From the NCBI GenBank assembly GCA_030431635.1, contig JAUIIL010000008.1, positions 169,657-233,656 on the forward strand: a stretch of 64,000 bases of DNA, written 5' to 3'. This DNA comes from Bacteriovoracia bacterium. GTDB lineage: Bacteria; Bdellovibrionota; Bacteriovoracia; Bacteriovoracales; Bacteriovoracaceae. Positions within the stretch are counted from its first letter, which is position 1, and each line of letters opens with the position of its first letter. Positions 47,021-56,081 of this stretch are shown in pieces. Position numbers and translations under genes: made by a program. The notes below the pieces were generated by a model. That model made no database searches and was not told where the DNA came from. It saw only the letters and a program-made list of their open reading frames with translations.

Positions 47021-49885
47021 ATGAAGAAAAATGAGCCTGGAATGGCCTACAACACAAAAACCTTGAATAAGGTTTTTGCTGTATTATCTGTTGTTTTTCT
47101 TTTTGTTGTCATTTGGATGGTTTTAGATGATTTTATTCGTCCTTGGAAAGCGGTTCAAATTCAATCATTAGAAGTGAAAAAGAAAGTTTTGGCTGAAAAA
47201 ATAGCATCAATGGAAAAAGGGATTGATGGTGATAAATTACGTGCTACGAAGAAAGAAATAGAGCAAGCAAAAATAGCATTAAAAGAAAAAGAAGATATTA
47301 TTGAGAAATTGAACGAAGAGTTGGAAGAGGCTTCAAAAAAAGTTTATGTGAAAAACATGAACAAAGGTATTGTGAGTTCTCAAAAAAATGCAACTCAGTT
47401 TAACTATGAACATGCTCTTGATGTTTATGGGCCGAAAGCAACAAAAACTAAAAAGTATAAAAGCAAACTTGATCTTTATAATAATCAGTTCATTGAAGTT
47501 TCAGACGAATTAAAAGCACTTCAATCAAACGAAAAAGAAATTATTGCAAAAATTAAAGAAGCTAAAAAAGCTTTAACTGAGTCAGAGAAAGAACTTGATC
47601 AATTAGTAGGGGCCAAGGATAGACTTGTAGGGGCTCTCGATAGAACCAAAAAAGATCCAGTGTGGCTTTTAAGAAATGCTCCTTTTCTTGATTTTCTTGA
47701 TCCAACAATAAAGATTACACAAATCGTTTCAGACAAAGTGAATGACGATAGGTATTTTCAACACGTACCAAGTGTTTCTCGTTGTACGACTTGTCACGTC
47801 TTTATCGATCAGAAAGGATATGAAGACCAACCTCAACCTTTTAAAACTCACCCTAAAATAGATACCCTGGCCATTGGTTTGAACTCAGCTCACCCTATGA
47901 AAGAATTTGGTTGTGTTTCTTGTCACCAAGGTGAAGGACACAGGGTTAATGATTTCAATTCAGTTGCCCATATTCCTCAGAATGAAGAGCAAAAACATGA
48001 ATGGATGAAAAAGTATCACTGGCATGAACCGCATAAGATACCAAAACCAATGTATAGACTTCAAGATACAGAGGCTGCTTGTATTAAGTGCCATAAAGAT
48101 GAAGTGAGAATTCCAATGGCAGCGAAAGCTAACGAAGGAAGAAAACTTATTGAGACTTATGGTTGTTATGGGTGTCACAAAATTGATGGAATTGCTGGTT
48201 GGGAAAAACTAGATAAACCAGGACCTAACCTTCAAAAGATTAAGGCCAAGGTTTCAAAAAACTGGATTAAGAACTGGATTTGGTCTCCGCATTCTTTTAA
48301 TCCAAAATCAAAAATGCCGGCTTTCTTTGGACAAGTGAATAACTCAAAGCCTGAATTCATGAAAAAAAATGCAGCTGAAGTAAACGCAATGGGTGAGTAT
48401 CTCTATGCTAAATCAAGAGAATCAAAACCTATCCTAAAATATGCTGGTGGAAATAAAGAGCGTGGAAAAGAGCTTATTTCTAAAGTTGGTTGTGTTGGTT
48501 GTCACATGGTCGAAGGGCTTGATGAGCAATGGAATCTTCCACAAAATAGAAAAGGGACTTATTTAACTGGTACTGGTTCGAAAGTTGACCCAGATTGGTT
48601 AGTTTCATGGCTTAAAAAACCGTCTCACTATGATGCTACCTCGGTAATGCCTTCGTTTAGATTAACAGATAAGGATGCCAATGATATGGCAGCTTATTTA
48701 TTGTCACTAAAAAATAAAAAATTCGAGCAGCTTGAATTTCAAGATCTAAATAGAGACGTAAGAGATGAGTTGTTGGTTGAATATTTCTCTCAATTTGAAA
48801 CCATTGCAGCGGCCCAAAAGAAATTAGCAACTCTTAAAGATCATGAAAGAACAATGGAGTTAGGCCGTCGATCAATTAATAAGTATGGATGTGGAAGCTG
48901 TCACCACATTGATGGTTTTAAAGATGCTGTAAAAATTGGACCAGAATTAACTAAAGTTGGCTCGAAGCCAGTGGAGCAGTTTGGATTTGGACATCAAAAA
49001 GTTGAACATGCGAGACATGCGTGGATTGAGGCTCACCTTGTTGAACCAGCAAGATGGGATATTGGTGTTCCTAAACCATTTAAAGATCTCAATAAAATGC
49101 CAAATTTCTATCTAACAGAAACAGAGTCAAAGAAGATAACGACTTACTTGCTAGGTTTGGTTGATGATAAGGTTCCTGCACAAGGAATGCATAAATTAAC
49201 GGCCAATAAAAAATTGGCTGAGAAAGGTAAAGAAGTTGTTTTAAAGTATAACTGTCAAGGATGCCATAAAATTGATGGATGGGGTGGTTATATCCAAGCA
49301 GCATATGAAGATGATCTCAACCAGGGACCTCCATGGCTTGTTTCAGAAGGACATAGAGTTCAGTCTGACTGGCTTTATAAATTTTTAAGAGAAGTTCACC
49401 CTATAAGAAATTATTTGAAAGTAAGAATGCCTAGTTTTAATTTCAGTAACGAAGAGTTGAATTCTCTTGTGGCTTACTTTCAAGCGGATGCTGAGCAAGG
49501 ACACTTTGAAGAGCCGATTGAACTTGTTGAGTGGAAACCAGGTGAAAAAGCAGCGGCCAAAAAACTTTGGGATGAGCTTGCCTGTACTTCTTGTCATACG
49601 GAAGGCTTTAATAATGAAACACCACAAGCTCCTAACCTTCATTTTGCTAAAAAGCGTTTGAGAAAAAGTTGGATTCATAAGTGGTTGAGCAATCCTATGG
49701 CGATTCAAGAGTACACAGTAATGCCTGACTTTTGGGAAGGCGGAAAAACTTCAGCGCTTGATGGAGTTTTAGGTAACGATCCTAAAGCTCAAATGGAAGC
49801 TATTACAAAACTTATTTTAGAATTTAGTTATGATAGAAGTCCTGTTCCTTTTAAAGCAGATGGACAGGTAAAGAACGCTCTTTAA
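47021..49885 (+). CDS. Octaheme c-type cytochrome with N-terminal coiled coil
   Basis: A 954-residue protein with one membrane anchor (about residues 17-38), a coiled coil (about 45-200), then eight CxxCH heme sites with first Cys at 255, 298, 354, 382, 491, 624, 745 and 855. Four of them sit in a YGC(Y/G)(G/S)CH(K/H)IDG-type context (about 380, 622, 743 and, as VGCVGCHMVEG, 489), so the protein looks built of repeated cytochrome c modules. GTG at 47018 precedes; ATG 47021 fits GAGG better. It occupies the place of cytochrome c1 in the locus and probably carries electrons from the Rieske protein to the oxidase. Confidence 0.9.
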   Translation: MKKNEPGMAYNTKTLNKVFAVLSVVFLFVVIWMVLDDFIRPWKAVQIQSLEVKKKVLAEKIASMEKGIDGDKLRATKKEIEQAKIALKEKEDIIEKLNEELEEASKKVYVKNMNKGIVSSQKNATQFNYEHALDVYGPKATKTKKYKSKLDLYNNQFIEVSDELKALQSNEKEIIAKIKEAKKALTESEKELDQLVGAKDRLVGALDRTKKDPVWLLRNAPFLDFLDPTIKITQIVSDKVNDDRYFQHVPSVSRCTTCHVFIDQKGYEDQPQPFKTHPKIDTLAIGLNSAHPMKEFGCVSCHQGEGHRVNDFNSVAHIPQNEEQKHEWMKKYHWHEPHKIPKPMYRLQDTEAACIKCHKDEVRIPMAAKANEGRKLIETYGCYGCHKIDGIAGWEKLDKPGPNLQKIKAKVSKNWIKNWIWSPHSFNPKSKMPAFFGQVNNSKPEFMKKNAAEVNAMGEYLYAKSRESKPILKYAGGNKERGKELISKVGCVGCHMVEGLDEQWNLPQNRKGTYLTGTGSKVDPDWLVSWLKKPSHYDATSVMPSFRLTDKDANDMAAYLLSLKNKKFEQLEFQDLNRDVRDELLVEYFSQFETIAAAQKKLATLKDHERTMELGRRSINKYGCGSCHHIDGFKDAVKIGPELTKVGSKPVEQFGFGHQKVEHARHAWIEAHLVEPARWDIGVPKPFKDLNKMPNFYLTETESKKITTYLLGLVDDKVPAQGMHKLTANKKLAEKGKEVVLKYNCQGCHKIDGWGGYIQAAYEDDLNQGPPWLVSEGHRVQSDWLYKFLREVHPIRNYLKVRMPSFNFSNEELNSLVAYFQADAEQGHFEEPIELVEWKPGEKAAAKKLWDELACTSCHTEGFNNETPQAPNLHFAKKRLRKSWIHKWLSNPMAIQEYTVMPDFWEGGKTSALDGVLGNDPKAQMEAITKLILEFSYDRSPVPFKADGQVKNAL

Positions 49886-49895
49886 TGGAGGATTT

Positions 49896-50507
49896 ATGGC
49901 CGGAGGCTATTCGTTACTAGACAAAAATTATGCTGACCCTCAATTTGGGAAAGCTACTCCTGGAAAAATTGCTATGTGGATTTTTCTTGTGACAGATGCC
50001 ATGTCTTTTTCTGGTTTTCTTTTGGCCTATGCTGTTCTTCGTTCGAGTAAACCATGGCCAGTTCCGGCTGAACACCTTGGGATTGCTTTATCTGGTTTTG
50101 CCACTTTTATTCTTATCTGCAGTTCAGTTTCAATGGTGCTCTCAATTGATGCTTGTAAAAGACAAGACCGCCAAGGAATGCTGAAATGGCTTATGGCCAC
50201 GATTGTTGGTGGGGCCATGTTCTTGGGAATTCAAGTTTATGAATACACTCACCTTGTTCATCAAGGATTAAGTCTTTCTCATTTTATTAATGGAAATGAT
50301 TTATTTGGTTCAACTTTTTATATGGTCACAGGATTTCATGGTCTCCATGTTTTCTCTGGGGTTGTTTATCTTATTTGTATGTATGTAAACGCTCAAGCAG
50401 GGAATTACGACAATGGTAGATATGGTCAATTAGAAGTTGCTGGTCTTTTTTGGCACTTTGTTGATTTAGTTTGGATTCTTGTTTTCACTTTTATCTATCT
50501 TTTATGA
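49896..50507 (+). CDS. ctaE: Heme-copper oxidase subunit III-like protein
   Basis: A 203-residue subunit III family membrane protein with five helices: KIAMWIFLVTDAMSFSGF, SGFATFILICSSVSMVLSID, WLMATIVGGAMFLGIQVYEY, GLHVFSGVVYLICMYV and FWHFVDLVWILVFTFIYLL. The conserved GFHGLHVFSG and WHFVDLVWI stretches are clear. It is a second copy; the other is at 55509. It lies directly after the octaheme gene, overlaps the CPYC gene by 4 nt, and may belong to the quinol complex instead of the oxidase. Confidence 0.9.
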   Translation: MAGGYSLLDKNYADPQFGKATPGKIAMWIFLVTDAMSFSGFLLAYAVLRSSKPWPVPAEHLGIALSGFATFILICSSVSMVLSIDACKRQDRQGMLKWLMATIVGGAMFLGIQVYEYTHLVHQGLSLSHFINGNDLFGSTFYMVTGFHGLHVFSGVVYLICMYVNAQAGNYDNGRYGQLEVAGLFWHFVDLVWILVFTFIYLL

Positions 50508-50707
50508 ATAAGACGATAAGCTTTTTATTCGTTCTTCTTTGTTATGGACAGGCCCTTGCTTGTCCATACTGCGCTGGGAGTGACGGCAACGAAGGAGATA
50601 AGTATATTGTTTACGTCTTGGCCGGTTTTATTATTTTAACTTATATTCCTTTTTATATTCTTTTTAGACTGACGAAAAAAAAGAAGAATACGAATGCCAT
50701 TGAGTGA
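50504..50707 (+). CDS. Small membrane protein with CPYC motif
   Basis: A 67-residue protein with a signal-like N-terminus ending QALA-CPYCAGSDGN and a second membrane helix (about 33-53) with a Lys-rich end. ATG 50504 overlaps the preceding stop (ATGA). The CPYC just after the signal segment is a thioredoxin-type CxxC and would be exposed in the periplasm. It may be a redox or copper-handling protein for oxidase assembly. No family recognised. It overlaps the next gene by 14 nt. Confidence 0.65.
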   Translation: MNKTISFLFVLLCYGQALACPYCAGSDGNEGDKYIVYVLAGFIILTYIPFYILFRLTKKKKNTNAIE

Positions 50708-51113
50708 ACTCCCTTTTTTAAATGCCTGCTTAAACGCCTTGGCAACACTTCTTCTTTTTTCAGGATTTATTGCAATTAAAAAAAGAAAAAAGCAGCTGCA
50801 CAAAAATCTTATGATTGGGGCTTTCTGTGTCTCTTCTTTATTTCTTGCGTCATATTTGTACTATCATTTTCATTTTCCTACTAAGAAATTTCCTGATTTA
50901 GGGTGGATAAAAACTCTTTATTATCTCATTTTGTTCCCTCATATCATTTTAGCAGTTGTTATGTTGCCGATGATTTTTCTGACTTTTGTTAGGGCATTCA
51001 AACAAGACTGGGAGAGGCACAAAAAAATAGCTCGCCTCACTTTTCCCATATGGAGTTATGTTTCTGTAACAGGAGTTCTCATCTATCTAATGCTCTACCA
51101 ATGGTTTCCTTGA
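50694..51113 (+). CDS. DUF420 (YozB/CtaM-like) membrane protein
   Basis: A 139-residue membrane protein with four helices. LPFLNACLNALATLLLFSG, RKKQLHKNLMIGAF, YYHFHFPTKKF and YYLILFPHIILAVVMLP with HKKIARLTFPIWSYVSVTGV are the DUF420 pattern, a family often found in cytochrome oxidase loci; members (CtaM) are needed for oxidase maturation in Firmicutes. Several conserved His may bind heme or metal. It lies between the CPYC protein and the heme A synthase fusion. Confidence 0.88.
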   Translation: MPLSELPFLNACLNALATLLLFSGFIAIKKRKKQLHKNLMIGAFCVSSLFLASYLYYHFHFPTKKFPDLGWIKTLYYLILFPHIILAVVMLPMIFLTFVRAFKQDWERHKKIARLTFPIWSYVSVTGVLIYLMLYQWFP

Positions 51114-51114
51114 G

Positions 51115-51143
51115 TTGCTGACCCACGCACAAAAGTGTATATA
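51115..51143 (+). promoter_or_regulatory. Candidate internal promoter before heme synthesis fusion
   Basis: TTGCTG (51115-51120), 17-nt spacer, TATATA (51138-51143). Each box matches only partly. The gap to ATG 51174 is about 23 nt. Confidence 0.3.
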
Positions 51144-51173
51144 TAAAGCTGATTTAAATTGGAGTTTTTTGTG

Positions 51174-52925
51174 ATGAGGGCCATTGTTCTTGCCACTATT
51201 GTTATGACATTTTTGCTGATAAATCTTGGTGGCTATGTTCATAACACAGGCTCTTCTCTTGCCTGTCCAGATTGGCCGCTTTGTTACGGTCAAGTCATGC
51301 CTAAAATGGAAGGGGGAATTCTCATTGAGCATAGTCACAGAATGCTCGCAAGTCTGGTTGGATTCTTTACGATTTTGCTTGTTTTTTTTCTTCACCGTTC
51401 AAAACAAAATAAAAAAATCATTGCTTTCGGCTATGTTCTTCTTGGACTGGTTGTTTTTCAAGGACTTCTTGGAGGATTAACTGTTATTTATAAACTTCCA
51501 AGTTTTATTTCAACAGGGCACTTAGCCACTTCAATGATTTACTTTGCTTCCTTATTGCTAATGGCCTTTAAGCTTTTTCCAAGTGAGGTAAAAGCAAAAT
51601 TTTCTTCTTCTCAAAATTCTTGGTCATTAGCAGTTGTGCTTCTTGTTTATCTTCAAATGATAGTAGGGGCTTTGATGAGACACCTAGGTCTTGGTGGAGC
51701 GTGCGGTGTTGGATACGAAAATTCTTTGTTGTGTTTTGATATGATAGAATTTTCTAAAGGATGGCTACCTGTAAGTTCTCAAGCTCAAATACACGCTTTT
51801 CACCGCTACTTTGCTGTAATTGTTTCTCTGGTTGTTTTTTACAGTTCTCTAAAAAATTTCAAGACAGATAAGAGGTTGAGTTTTTTAACTCCTCTTTTAA
51901 TTGTTCTTTTTCAAGTTCTTTTAGGAATAATGACTATTGGGACAAACTTAGGAGAAGTCGTAACAACGCTTCATCTAGCAGGAGCAACACTACTCTTAGG
52001 TAATCTTTGGTATAATTATTTAGTAGTCAGTAGTAATCAAGAAAATAAGCAGAAGAGTCAATGGATGAGTAAGATCAAAGATTATTTGTCTCTTACTAAA
52101 CCTAGACTTTCTGGATTAGTTATTTTTACAGCAGGAATCGGAATGTATCTTGCTCCAGGTGAGATTTCAGTGATGAAGGTCATGATTAGTATGATAGCAA
52201 CAAGCCTCGTTGTTGCGGGAGCTTGTGTTATTAACTGCTATATTGAAAGAGAAATAGATAGATTAATGCCAAGAACTGCCAATCGCCCTCTGCCTTCTCG
52301 AAGAATTTCTGAGAAAGGAGCTTTAAGTTTTGGTGTTTTTCTAAATGTTGCGAGCCTTTTGGTTATCTATAAGTATGTGAACATTACAACTGCTTGGTTG
52401 GGATTAGTGGCCACAATACTCTACGTTTTTCTCTATACCCCGCTTAAGAGAAAAACTCCTTTGGCCGTTTTTGTTGGAGCTATTCCTGGAGCAATTCCAC
52501 CTCTTATGGGATGGACAACAGTAACAGATGAAGCTAGTGGCTTTGGACTTGTTCTTTTCTCCCTTTTATTCATTTGGCAACTTCCACACTTTCTTTCTAT
52601 TTCTGTTTTTTACTCTAAAGATTACGGGAGTGCCGGAATAAAGGTGTACCCAAATACTCAGGGAATTCATGCGACAAAATTGTGGATTGTTTTTTATACC
52701 GCTTTGTTGTTTATAACTTCTCTCGTTCCTTACTCTTTTGGATACAGTAGTGTGAAATACGTAAGTTTAGTTATGGTTTTGGGTTTTGTTTTTTGTCTGT
52801 TTGCTCTTTCAGGGTTGTTGGTGACAGAAGAAAACTCAAAAAGTCAGGTATGGGCCAAAAAATATTTTTGGGGATCTCTTATTTATTTACCTGCAATTAT
52901 GAGTGGTTTAATACTTTTTAAGTAA
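51174..52925 (+). CDS. ctaB: Fused heme A synthase (CtaA) and heme O synthase (CtaB)
   Basis: A 583-residue protein of two full enzymes. Residues 1 to about 285 are CtaA-like: eight helices with conserved His (IEHSHRMLASLVG, STGHLATSM, AFHRYFAVI, TLHLAGATLL) and an extracytoplasmic Cys pair (GGACGVGYENSLLC). From about 296 a CtaB-like prenyltransferase follows (KPRLSGLVIFTAG, VINCYIEREIDRLMPRTANRPLP with the Asp-rich site, TPLKRKTPLAVFVG, WQLPHFLSI). Heme b is farnesylated by the second part and oxidised to heme A by the first. The frame runs through without a gap. ATG 51174 and GTG 51171 are both possible. Confidence 0.93.
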   Translation: MRAIVLATIVMTFLLINLGGYVHNTGSSLACPDWPLCYGQVMPKMEGGILIEHSHRMLASLVGFFTILLVFFLHRSKQNKKIIAFGYVLLGLVVFQGLLGGLTVIYKLPSFISTGHLATSMIYFASLLLMAFKLFPSEVKAKFSSSQNSWSLAVVLLVYLQMIVGALMRHLGLGGACGVGYENSLLCFDMIEFSKGWLPVSSQAQIHAFHRYFAVIVSLVVFYSSLKNFKTDKRLSFLTPLLIVLFQVLLGIMTIGTNLGEVVTTLHLAGATLLLGNLWYNYLVVSSNQENKQKSQWMSKIKDYLSLTKPRLSGLVIFTAGIGMYLAPGEISVMKVMISMIATSLVVAGACVINCYIEREIDRLMPRTANRPLPSRRISEKGALSFGVFLNVASLLVIYKYVNITTAWLGLVATILYVFLYTPLKRKTPLAVFVGAIPGAIPPLMGWTTVTDEASGFGLVLFSLLFIWQLPHFLSISVFYSKDYGSAGIKVYPNTQGIHATKLWIVFYTALLFITSLVPYSFGYSSVKYVSLVMVLGFVFCLFALSGLLVTEENSKSQVWAKKYFWGSLIYLPAIMSGLILFK

Positions 52926-52940
52926 TTGAATAAAGGTTAT

Positions 52941-52946
52941 TATAAT
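52941..52946 (+). promoter_or_regulatory. Perfect -10 before oxidase subunit II
   Basis: TATAAT at 52941-52946, 33 nt before ATG 52979, with no strong -35. GTTAATTAAC (52950-52959) lies just downstream and is palindromic. Confidence 0.4.
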
Positions 52947-52978
52947 TATGTTAATTAACATTGAATTAGGACTTAGAC

Positions 52979-53782
52979 ATGATGAACTTCATTAATTCTT
53001 TAATGACTGATTTTGTACTGAGTGTAGAAAGCAGTTATTTTCTCTCCCCCACAAAAGTGATCACAACAAATGGGGCCGAGATTGATAAGCTCTTTATGTA
53101 CACAACTGTAATGAACATTTTTTATTTTGTTCTGGTGTGTATTGGACTTATTGGTTTCTCCTTTCTCTACAGAAAGTCAAAAAACCCAAAACCTTACTAC
53201 ACTTATGGAAATAAGAAAAATCATCTTATTGTGACTTTGATTGTAGGTCTTGCCGTTTTTCTCTCTATTGATTTAAATATCACTCGTATGTCAAACGATG
53301 ATATGCTCGAGCATTTTTGGAATTTTCCGGATCATAAAAACGAAGACACGATAAAGGTTGAAGTTCTTGCTCAGCAGTGGATGTGGAATTTTCGTTATGC
53401 TGGAAAAGATGGTGTCTTTAATACTGCTGATGATGTCATGTCAAATCACGACTTAGTCATACCTGTTGGAAAGAAAGTTGAGTTTAGAATTACCTCTAAG
53501 GATGTTATTCACTCACTATATTTTCCGAATGCAAGATTAAAAGTTGATGCGATTCCTGGAAGAATTACTCGTTTATGGTTTCAGCCAGTTGAAACCGGAG
53601 AGTTCGATATTGCCTGCGCAGAAATGTGTGGAACTCATCACTATATGATGAAAGCAAAATTAAAAGTAATGAACGAAGATGATTTTAAAGCATGGAATAA
53701 CGAAGCTGAGCATTTAGCTGAAGTTGGAAATGATGGGAGTAACCTCGATAATTATTGGGGTTGGAAATGGGAGGCCGAATAA
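52979..53782 (+). CDS. ctaC: Cytochrome c oxidase subunit II
   Basis: A 267-residue subunit II. Two N-terminal helices (about 40-60 and 80-97) and a periplasmic cupredoxin domain with WMWNFRYAG and the CuA ligands: His in VIHSLYF, then CAEMCGTHHYMM (two Cys, Glu carbonyl site, His and Met). So it receives electrons from a c-type cytochrome. There is no fused heme domain, unlike caa3 oxidases. The gene overlaps ctaD by 1 nt (TAATG). Confidence 0.95.
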   Translation: MMNFINSLMTDFVLSVESSYFLSPTKVITTNGAEIDKLFMYTTVMNIFYFVLVCIGLIGFSFLYRKSKNPKPYYTYGNKKNHLIVTLIVGLAVFLSIDLNITRMSNDDMLEHFWNFPDHKNEDTIKVEVLAQQWMWNFRYAGKDGVFNTADDVMSNHDLVIPVGKKVEFRITSKDVIHSLYFPNARLKVDAIPGRITRLWFQPVETGEFDIACAEMCGTHHYMMKAKLKVMNEDDFKAWNNEAEHLAEVGNDGSNLDNYWGWKWEAE

Positions 53783-55509
53783 TGACTTATGTACACCCAA
53801 TTCATGATGCACCAAAAACGTTTTTATCAAAATATATTATATCTTTTGATCATAAAGTAATTGGAAAACAATTTCTTTGGTATGGAATTTTCTTTCTTGG
53901 TATTGGGGGAATGATGGCCCTCATGATCCGTTGGACTCTTGCTTACCCTGGAGAAGCCTTTCCGGTATTAGGGAATTTATTATTTCCTCATACAAATGGA
54001 GTTGTCCCTCCTGATACTTATGCCATGCTTTTTACATTGCATGGGACTATTATGATTTTTTATGCCATTACTCCGATTCTTATTGGAGCTTTTGGTAATT
54101 ATTGTATTCCTCTTATGATAGGGGCCAGAGATATGGCCTTCCCAATGTTAAACATGCTCTCTTTTTGGATTAACTTTGTAGCAGGAGGGCTTCTTCTTGC
54201 TTCGTTGTTTACTCCTTATGGAGGTGCTGCCGGAGGTTGGACGTCCTATCCAACACTAAGTACGTTGATTGGTTCACCAGGAGTTGGACAGACTCTTTGG
54301 TGTCTTTCTATTTTTGTTCTTGGGGCCAGTTCAACAATGGGAGCGATTAATTACGTGACCACGGTTATTTCTTTTAGAGCTCCGGGAATGGGATATTTTG
54401 ATATGCCATTAACTGTTTGGGGACTATGGTTAACTGCTATTTTAAATGCAATTTTTCTTCCTGTTTTAGGGGCTGGTTGTATGCTTTTAGTCTTTGATAG
54501 AGTGTTTGGAACACACTTCTTCTTAGCAGGTGCAGCCGCGACTCAAGGAACGGGAGATCCTGTTCTTTTTCAACACGTATTTTGGATTTTTGGACACCCT
54601 GAAGTTTACATTCTTATTCTTCCTGCTTGGGGAATGGTTTCTGACTTTCTTTCTTTCTTTTCAAGAAAGCCAGCTTTTGGAGCTAAGTCAACAGCACTTG
54701 CCATGACAACAATTACAATTCTCTCAACTGTTGTTTATGGGCACCATATGTTTACAACTCAAATGAGCCCACTTTTAACTCAAACTTTTATGACGTTAAC
54801 GATGACAATTTCTATTCCATCAGCAATCTTTTTTGCTAACTGGTTAGGAACAATTTGGAGAGGCTCGATTCGTTTTGATTCTCCAATGCTCTTCTCTCTT
54901 GGAGTTGTTTTTGTTTTTGGTCTAGGAGGACTTACTGGTCTTTACCTTGGAACAGTTTCAACAGACTTATATCTTCATGATACTTATTTCGTTGTTGGTC
55001 ACTTTCACTATACGATGGCAGCATCGGTTTTATTGGGTGGATTTGCTGCCACTTACTTTTGGTTTCCTAAAATGTTTGGTCGTTTAATGAATGAGACTTT
55101 GGCCAAAATTCATTTTTGGGGAACTATGGTTGGCCTTAACGGAATTTTCTTTGGAATGATGGTTTTGGGATATGCAGGAATGCATAGAAGGCTTTATAAC
55201 CCATTTGTTTATGAATTTATGCAAAAGATGATTCCTTTAAATACTTTTGTCACAATTTCAGCTTTAGTCATGGGTGTCTTTCAACTGGTTTTTGTCTATA
55301 ACTTTATTCATTCAATGCTTAAAGGTGAAAAAGCAAGTGACAACCCATGGGAAGTTGGAACTTTGGAATGGACGATTCCTTCACCAGCGCCCCATTACAA
55401 TTTTAAAGAAATTCCCGTTGTTAAGTGTGGTCCACATGAATTTGGAAATCCTAATCTTAACAATGGACGTGATTTTCAATATCAAACAGAGGAATTGGTT
55501 AAAGCTTAA
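53782..55509 (+). CDS. ctaD: Cytochrome c oxidase subunit I
   Basis: A 575-residue subunit I with twelve helices. Heme and CuB ligands: GHPEVYILILPAWG (HPEVY with Glu and the cross-linked Tyr, marking the A-type family), YGHHMFTT, and HDTYFVVGHFHYTM. The D-pathway Asp is in GARDMAFPMLN. ATG 53782 is preferred over the longer frame at 53755 because it overlaps the previous stop and starts MTYVHPI. It reduces oxygen and pumps protons, and carries heme a and a3 (matching the adjacent heme A synthase). Confidence 0.97.
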   Translation: MTYVHPIHDAPKTFLSKYIISFDHKVIGKQFLWYGIFFLGIGGMMALMIRWTLAYPGEAFPVLGNLLFPHTNGVVPPDTYAMLFTLHGTIMIFYAITPILIGAFGNYCIPLMIGARDMAFPMLNMLSFWINFVAGGLLLASLFTPYGGAAGGWTSYPTLSTLIGSPGVGQTLWCLSIFVLGASSTMGAINYVTTVISFRAPGMGYFDMPLTVWGLWLTAILNAIFLPVLGAGCMLLVFDRVFGTHFFLAGAAATQGTGDPVLFQHVFWIFGHPEVYILILPAWGMVSDFLSFFSRKPAFGAKSTALAMTTITILSTVVYGHHMFTTQMSPLLTQTFMTLTMTISIPSAIFFANWLGTIWRGSIRFDSPMLFSLGVVFVFGLGGLTGLYLGTVSTDLYLHDTYFVVGHFHYTMAASVLLGGFAATYFWFPKMFGRLMNETLAKIHFWGTMVGLNGIFFGMMVLGYAGMHRRLYNPFVYEFMQKMIPLNTFVTISALVMGVFQLVFVYNFIHSMLKGEKASDNPWEVGTLEWTIPSPAPHYNFKEIPVVKCGPHEFGNPNLNNGRDFQYQTEELVKA

Positions 55510-56072
55510 TGAAAGAAGCAACACTTGGATATACTGATAGAGATAGAGCAAGCTTGGCAATGACAGTTGCTTTGGTGTCGTTTGCCATGCTTTTTGCTTC
55601 TCTCTTTCTTACGTATGCTGTGTATAGAGTGAGAAGTGCCATGTGGCCACCCATGGGGTTTGATAAAATCCCTCTAACACTTCCAAGCATAAGTTCTGCC
55701 TTTATTTTATTAAGTAGTTTTTCCTTTATTCGTTTTCAACGTCGCTACGAAAAAAAAGCAACTAACAAAACTTATTATTATTTAACACTAATTTTGGCCT
55801 TAGGTTTTCTCTTTACTCAAAACCAATTATGGAATTATTTGAATGAAACAGGTGTCTTTGTCGAATCGGGTACCTTCGCTTCAATTCTTCATTCTTTTAC
55901 ATGGATTCACGCGGGTCATGTTGTTTTGGGAATGTTAGCGCTAATTTTTTGTTTACCGGCCTTGAGAAAAAATAAAAAAGATTATTCTATTAGAATCTCA
56001 AATGTTGGTAAGTTTTGGCATTTTTTAGGAATTATTTGGATTTTTATGTATATTGGAATTTTTCTCTTTTAA
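55509..56072 (+). CDS. ctaE: Cytochrome c oxidase subunit III
   Basis: A 187-residue subunit III with five membrane helices. DRASLAMTVALVSFAMLFASL, ALGFLFTQNQLWNYL, WIHAGHVVLGMLALIF and KFWHFLGIIWIFMYIGI are the family pattern, including a conserved His in the middle of WHFLGIIW. It overlaps ctaD by 1 nt (TAATG). It is distinct in sequence from the other subunit III-like protein at 49896. Confidence 0.9.
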   Translation: MKEATLGYTDRDRASLAMTVALVSFAMLFASLFLTYAVYRVRSAMWPPMGFDKIPLTLPSISSAFILLSSFSFIRFQRRYEKKATNKTYYYLTLILALGFLFTQNQLWNYLNETGVFVESGTFASILHSFTWIHAGHVVLGMLALIFCLPALRKNKKDYSIRISNVGKFWHFLGIIWIFMYIGIFLF

Positions 56073-56081
56073 GGAATGATT

